The position numbers were made by a program, and so were the translations under genes. The notes under the pieces are model-generated. The model saw nothing but the letters and a program-made list of their open reading frames with translations, was not told the origin of the DNA and searched no databases. From Polyangiaceae bacterium UTPRO1 (GTDB lineage: Bacteria > Desulfobacterota > Binatia > UTPRO1): a stretch of 64,000 nt of DNA. Where the stretch lies: contig MWST01000038.1 in the NCBI GenBank assembly GCA_002050235.1, positions 38,379 to 102,378 on the forward strand, given 5' to 3'. Shown here piece after piece: positions 62,534 through 64,000 of the stretch. Numbering within the stretch: the first letter of the stretch is position 1; each line of letters begins with the position of its first letter.

Positions 62534-63588
62534 GGCATGCCGCCGGCGTCGGGATCGCCGCCCGGCAGCAGGGCCAGGCGCACCGGATCGCCGCAGCGCT
62601 CGGCGAGGTCCGCTAGGGCCGCGGGCGCGCGCTCGAGGGCGTAGCGCGCGGTGATCGAAGCGCCGAGATCGAGCGCCCCGCTCGCCGTCAGGTCGACGAC
62701 GCGCGCCAGCTCGGCGCGGGTGTAGCCCATGGAGCCGAGGACGGCGATCTCGCGGCCGACGAAGGAGACGAGCGGCCCGAGGGTCGGCGACTCCATGCCG
62801 ACGCCGCCCACGATCACGCGGCCGCCGCGCGCCACCGCAGCGATCGCGAGCTCGACCGAAGCCTTCCGGCCCGCGTACTCGATCACCAGCTCGGGGCCGT
62901 CCCCGCCCGCGGCCCGGCGGATCGCCTTGCGCGCGTCGTCGGCGGCGGCGTCGACCGTGGCGTCGGCGCCCGCCGCCGCCGCCCGCCTGAGCGCGCCCGG
63001 GCTGGCGTCGACCGCGACGATGGTCCTGGCGCCGAGGAGCCGGGCGAGGAGGATCGCATGGTAGCCGACGCCGCCGCAGCCGATCACGGCGATGCGCTCG
63101 CCGCCGGCGACAGCGGCGCGCGTGGCCACCGCGTGGTACGCGGTCGCCACGGCGTCGGCGAGGATGGCCCCGTGCGCGAACGGAATCCCGGCCGGCAGCG
63201 GCAGCGCGCAGGAGGCCGGGACGACGATCTTCTCGGCGAACGTCCCGTCCCGGGCCATGCCGAAGATCCGCGCCCCGGGACAGAGCCCGAGATGCCCCGC
63301 GGCGCAGACCGGACAGGCGCCGCAGGTCTCGCTCGGCAGGAGGAGGACGCGATCGCCGACGGCGAAGTCGCCGACGCCGGCGCCGACGGCGTCGACGATC
63401 CCTGCCCCCTCGTGCCCCATGGTCACCGGCAGGGTCGCCACCGGCAGCCGGCCGTGGGCGGCGTGCAGGTCGGTGCCGCACACGCCCGCCGCCTGCACCG
63501 CGACCCGGATCTCCCCCGCTCCGAGCGTCGGCTCGGGGACGTCCTCGACCCGCACCTCGGGTCCCGCGTAGAGTCGTACCGCCCGCAT
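62530..63588 (-). CDS. zinc-dependent alcohol dehydrogenase (MDR), second type
   Basis: The 352-residue protein is a second, distantly related MDR: catalytic-zinc region AAGVCGTDLHAAHGR and TMGHEGAGIV, structural-zinc cysteines CGACPVCAAGHLGLC, coenzyme motif IAVIGCGGVGYHAILLARLLGA with VAVDASPGALR, and ELVIEYAGRKASVELAIAAVARGGRVIVGGVG. The substrate is unknown. AGGAGG overlapping the stop of the acyl-CoA synthetase precedes the ATG. Its gene overlaps the next dehydrogenase by 4 nt. Two different dehydrogenases in one operon suggest sequential oxidation of an alcohol or two substrates. Confidence 0.88.
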   Translation of the reverse strand: MRAVRLYAGPEVRVEDVPEPTLGAGEIRVAVQAAGVCGTDLHAAHGRLPVATLPVTMGHEGAGIVDAVGAGVGDFAVGDRVLLLPSETCGACPVCAAGHLGLCPGARIFGMARDGTFAEKIVVPASCALPLPAGIPFAHGAILADAVATAYHAVATRAAVAGGERIAVIGCGGVGYHAILLARLLGARTIVAVDASPGALRRAAAAGADATVDAAADDARKAIRRAAGGDGPELVIEYAGRKASVELAIAAVARGGRVIVGGVGMESPTLGPLVSFVGREIAVLGSMGYTRAELARVVDLTASGALDLGASITARYALERAPAALADLAERCGDPVRLALLPGGDPDAGGMP

Positions 63589-63598
63589 ACAATGCCTC

Positions 63599-64000
63599 CT
63601 ATTCGGCGCCGTGGACGCTGCGCCCCTGGTCCCGCCACCACGGCTCGCGCAGCGCCCGGCGCAGGATCTTGCCGACGCCGCTCTTCGGGAGCTCGGCGAC
63701 GACGTCGACCGCCTTCGGCACCTTGAAGCGCGCCAGGCGCTCGCGGCAGTGGGCGATGAGCTCGGCCGGCTCCAGTGTGTTCCCGGGGCGCACGGTCACG
63801 GCGGCGCGCACGGCCTCGCCCCACTTGGGATCGGGGACCGCGAACACGGCGCACTCGGCGACCGCCGGGTGCTCCGCGAGCACGCCCTCGACCTCGGCCG
63901 GGTACACGTTGAAGCCCCCGGTGATGATCTTGTCCTCCTTGCGATCGGAGAGGAACACGTAGCCCTCCGCGTCCATGCGGCCGAGGTCGCCGGTGCGCAG
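63599..64000 (-). CDS. acyl-CoA synthetase (AMP-forming), C-terminal part, 5' end beyond window
   Basis: The frame is open from the window edge. The visible 133 residues are the mobile C-terminal domain of the adenylate-forming superfamily: LRTGDLGRMDAEGYVFLSD (hinge Asp/Arg region), RKEDKIITGGFNVYPAEVEG, AVFAVPDPKWGEAVRAAVTVRPG, and the catalytic Lys in LPKSGVGKILRRALRE. It would activate a fatty or aromatic acid to its CoA ester. It heads the dehydrogenase-patatin operon, the next ATG being 10 nt beyond its stop. The substrate-binding domain is outside the window, so chain length cannot be judged. Confidence 0.9.
   Translation of the reverse strand: MRTGDLGRMDAEGYVFLSDRKEDKIITGGFNVYPAEVEGVLAEHPAVAECAVFAVPDPKWGEAVRAAVTVRPGNTLEPAELIAHCRERLARFKVPKAVDVVAELPKSGVGKILRRALREPWWRDQGRSVHGAE

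Overview
The window is about 70% GC (estimated by eye) and densely coded. It has overlapping ATGA/GTGA/TTGA gene junctions, many GTG and TTG starts, and several lipoprotein or Sec signal peptides. Together with a DUF374-type acyltransferase, a polysaccharide cluster and RND/MacB-type transporters, this suggests a Gram-negative, aerobic, high-GC environmental bacterium. A Deltaproteobacteria/Myxococcota/Binatota-like lineage is my guess from gene style, not something the sequence proves. No rRNA, tRNA, CRISPR array, insertion sequence or phage gene was recognised, so this looks like chromosomal backbone with lineage-specific islands.

Layout. 1-659: a truncated, visibly lower-GC gene for a secreted Cys-rich beta-helix protein. 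783-6776 (minus): an exopolysaccharide operon (two glycosyltransferases, an asparagine-synthase-type amidotransferase, a polysaccharide deacetylase) followed by two small paralogous helical proteins. 6908-10343: an acyltransferase, a PDZ lipoprotein, a stand-alone Hint (intein-like) domain protein, a small membrane protein and a cysteine-less redoxin. 10415-13541: ethanolamine ammonia-lyase EutBC and a membrane-anchored transglutaminase-like protein. 13545-18489: an ABC-F ATPase, a PNPOx-like protein and an RND exporter. 18494-24623 (minus): ketosynthase, ACP and DUF374 acyltransferase, then a membrane histidine kinase and two duplicated receiver-kinase hybrids. 24832-29117: SixA, a Kef-type antiporter fused to two UspA domains, an SDR and a dCTP deaminase-like protein. 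29306-35850: an Lrp regulator followed by glutamate synthase GltBD. 35974-37544: a beta-helix protein, then a Fur-box-controlled bacterioferritin-associated ferredoxin with a bacterioferritin remnant. 37607-43166 (minus): the complete 2-oxoglutarate dehydrogenase operon sucA-sucB-lpdA. 43259-51998: GlgC, a sigma-54 activator, a SRAP protein, a methyltransferase, a sugar dehydrogenase lipoprotein, a quinone oxidoreductase, a HIT protein, a beta-propeller lipoprotein and a CAP protein. 52245-57598: a PadR - polyprenyl synthase - ABC permease - ABC ATPase operon. 57725-60354: a DUF2127-PNPOx fusion, a DUF4345-like protein and two paralogous secreted proteins. 60440-64000 (minus): an acyl-CoA synthetase (cut by the window end), two zinc alcohol dehydrogenases and a patatin.

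How the genes work together. GltBD with its Lrp regulator and the SucAB-Lpd complex link nitrogen assimilation to 2-oxoglutarate; EutBC releases ammonia and acetaldehyde from ethanolamine. The synthetase, dehydrogenases and patatin on the right look like one unit for alcohol/acyl catabolism.

The stretches most likely to be new biology are: the PadR-regulated prenyl synthase (with an unexplained C-terminal domain) joined to an ABC exporter; the ketosynthase/ACP/acyltransferase set beside the triple-kinase cluster; the stand-alone Hint protein; the DUF2127-PNPOx fusion; the paired four-cysteine secreted proteins; and an 18-bp perfect inverted repeat in front of the antiporter gene.
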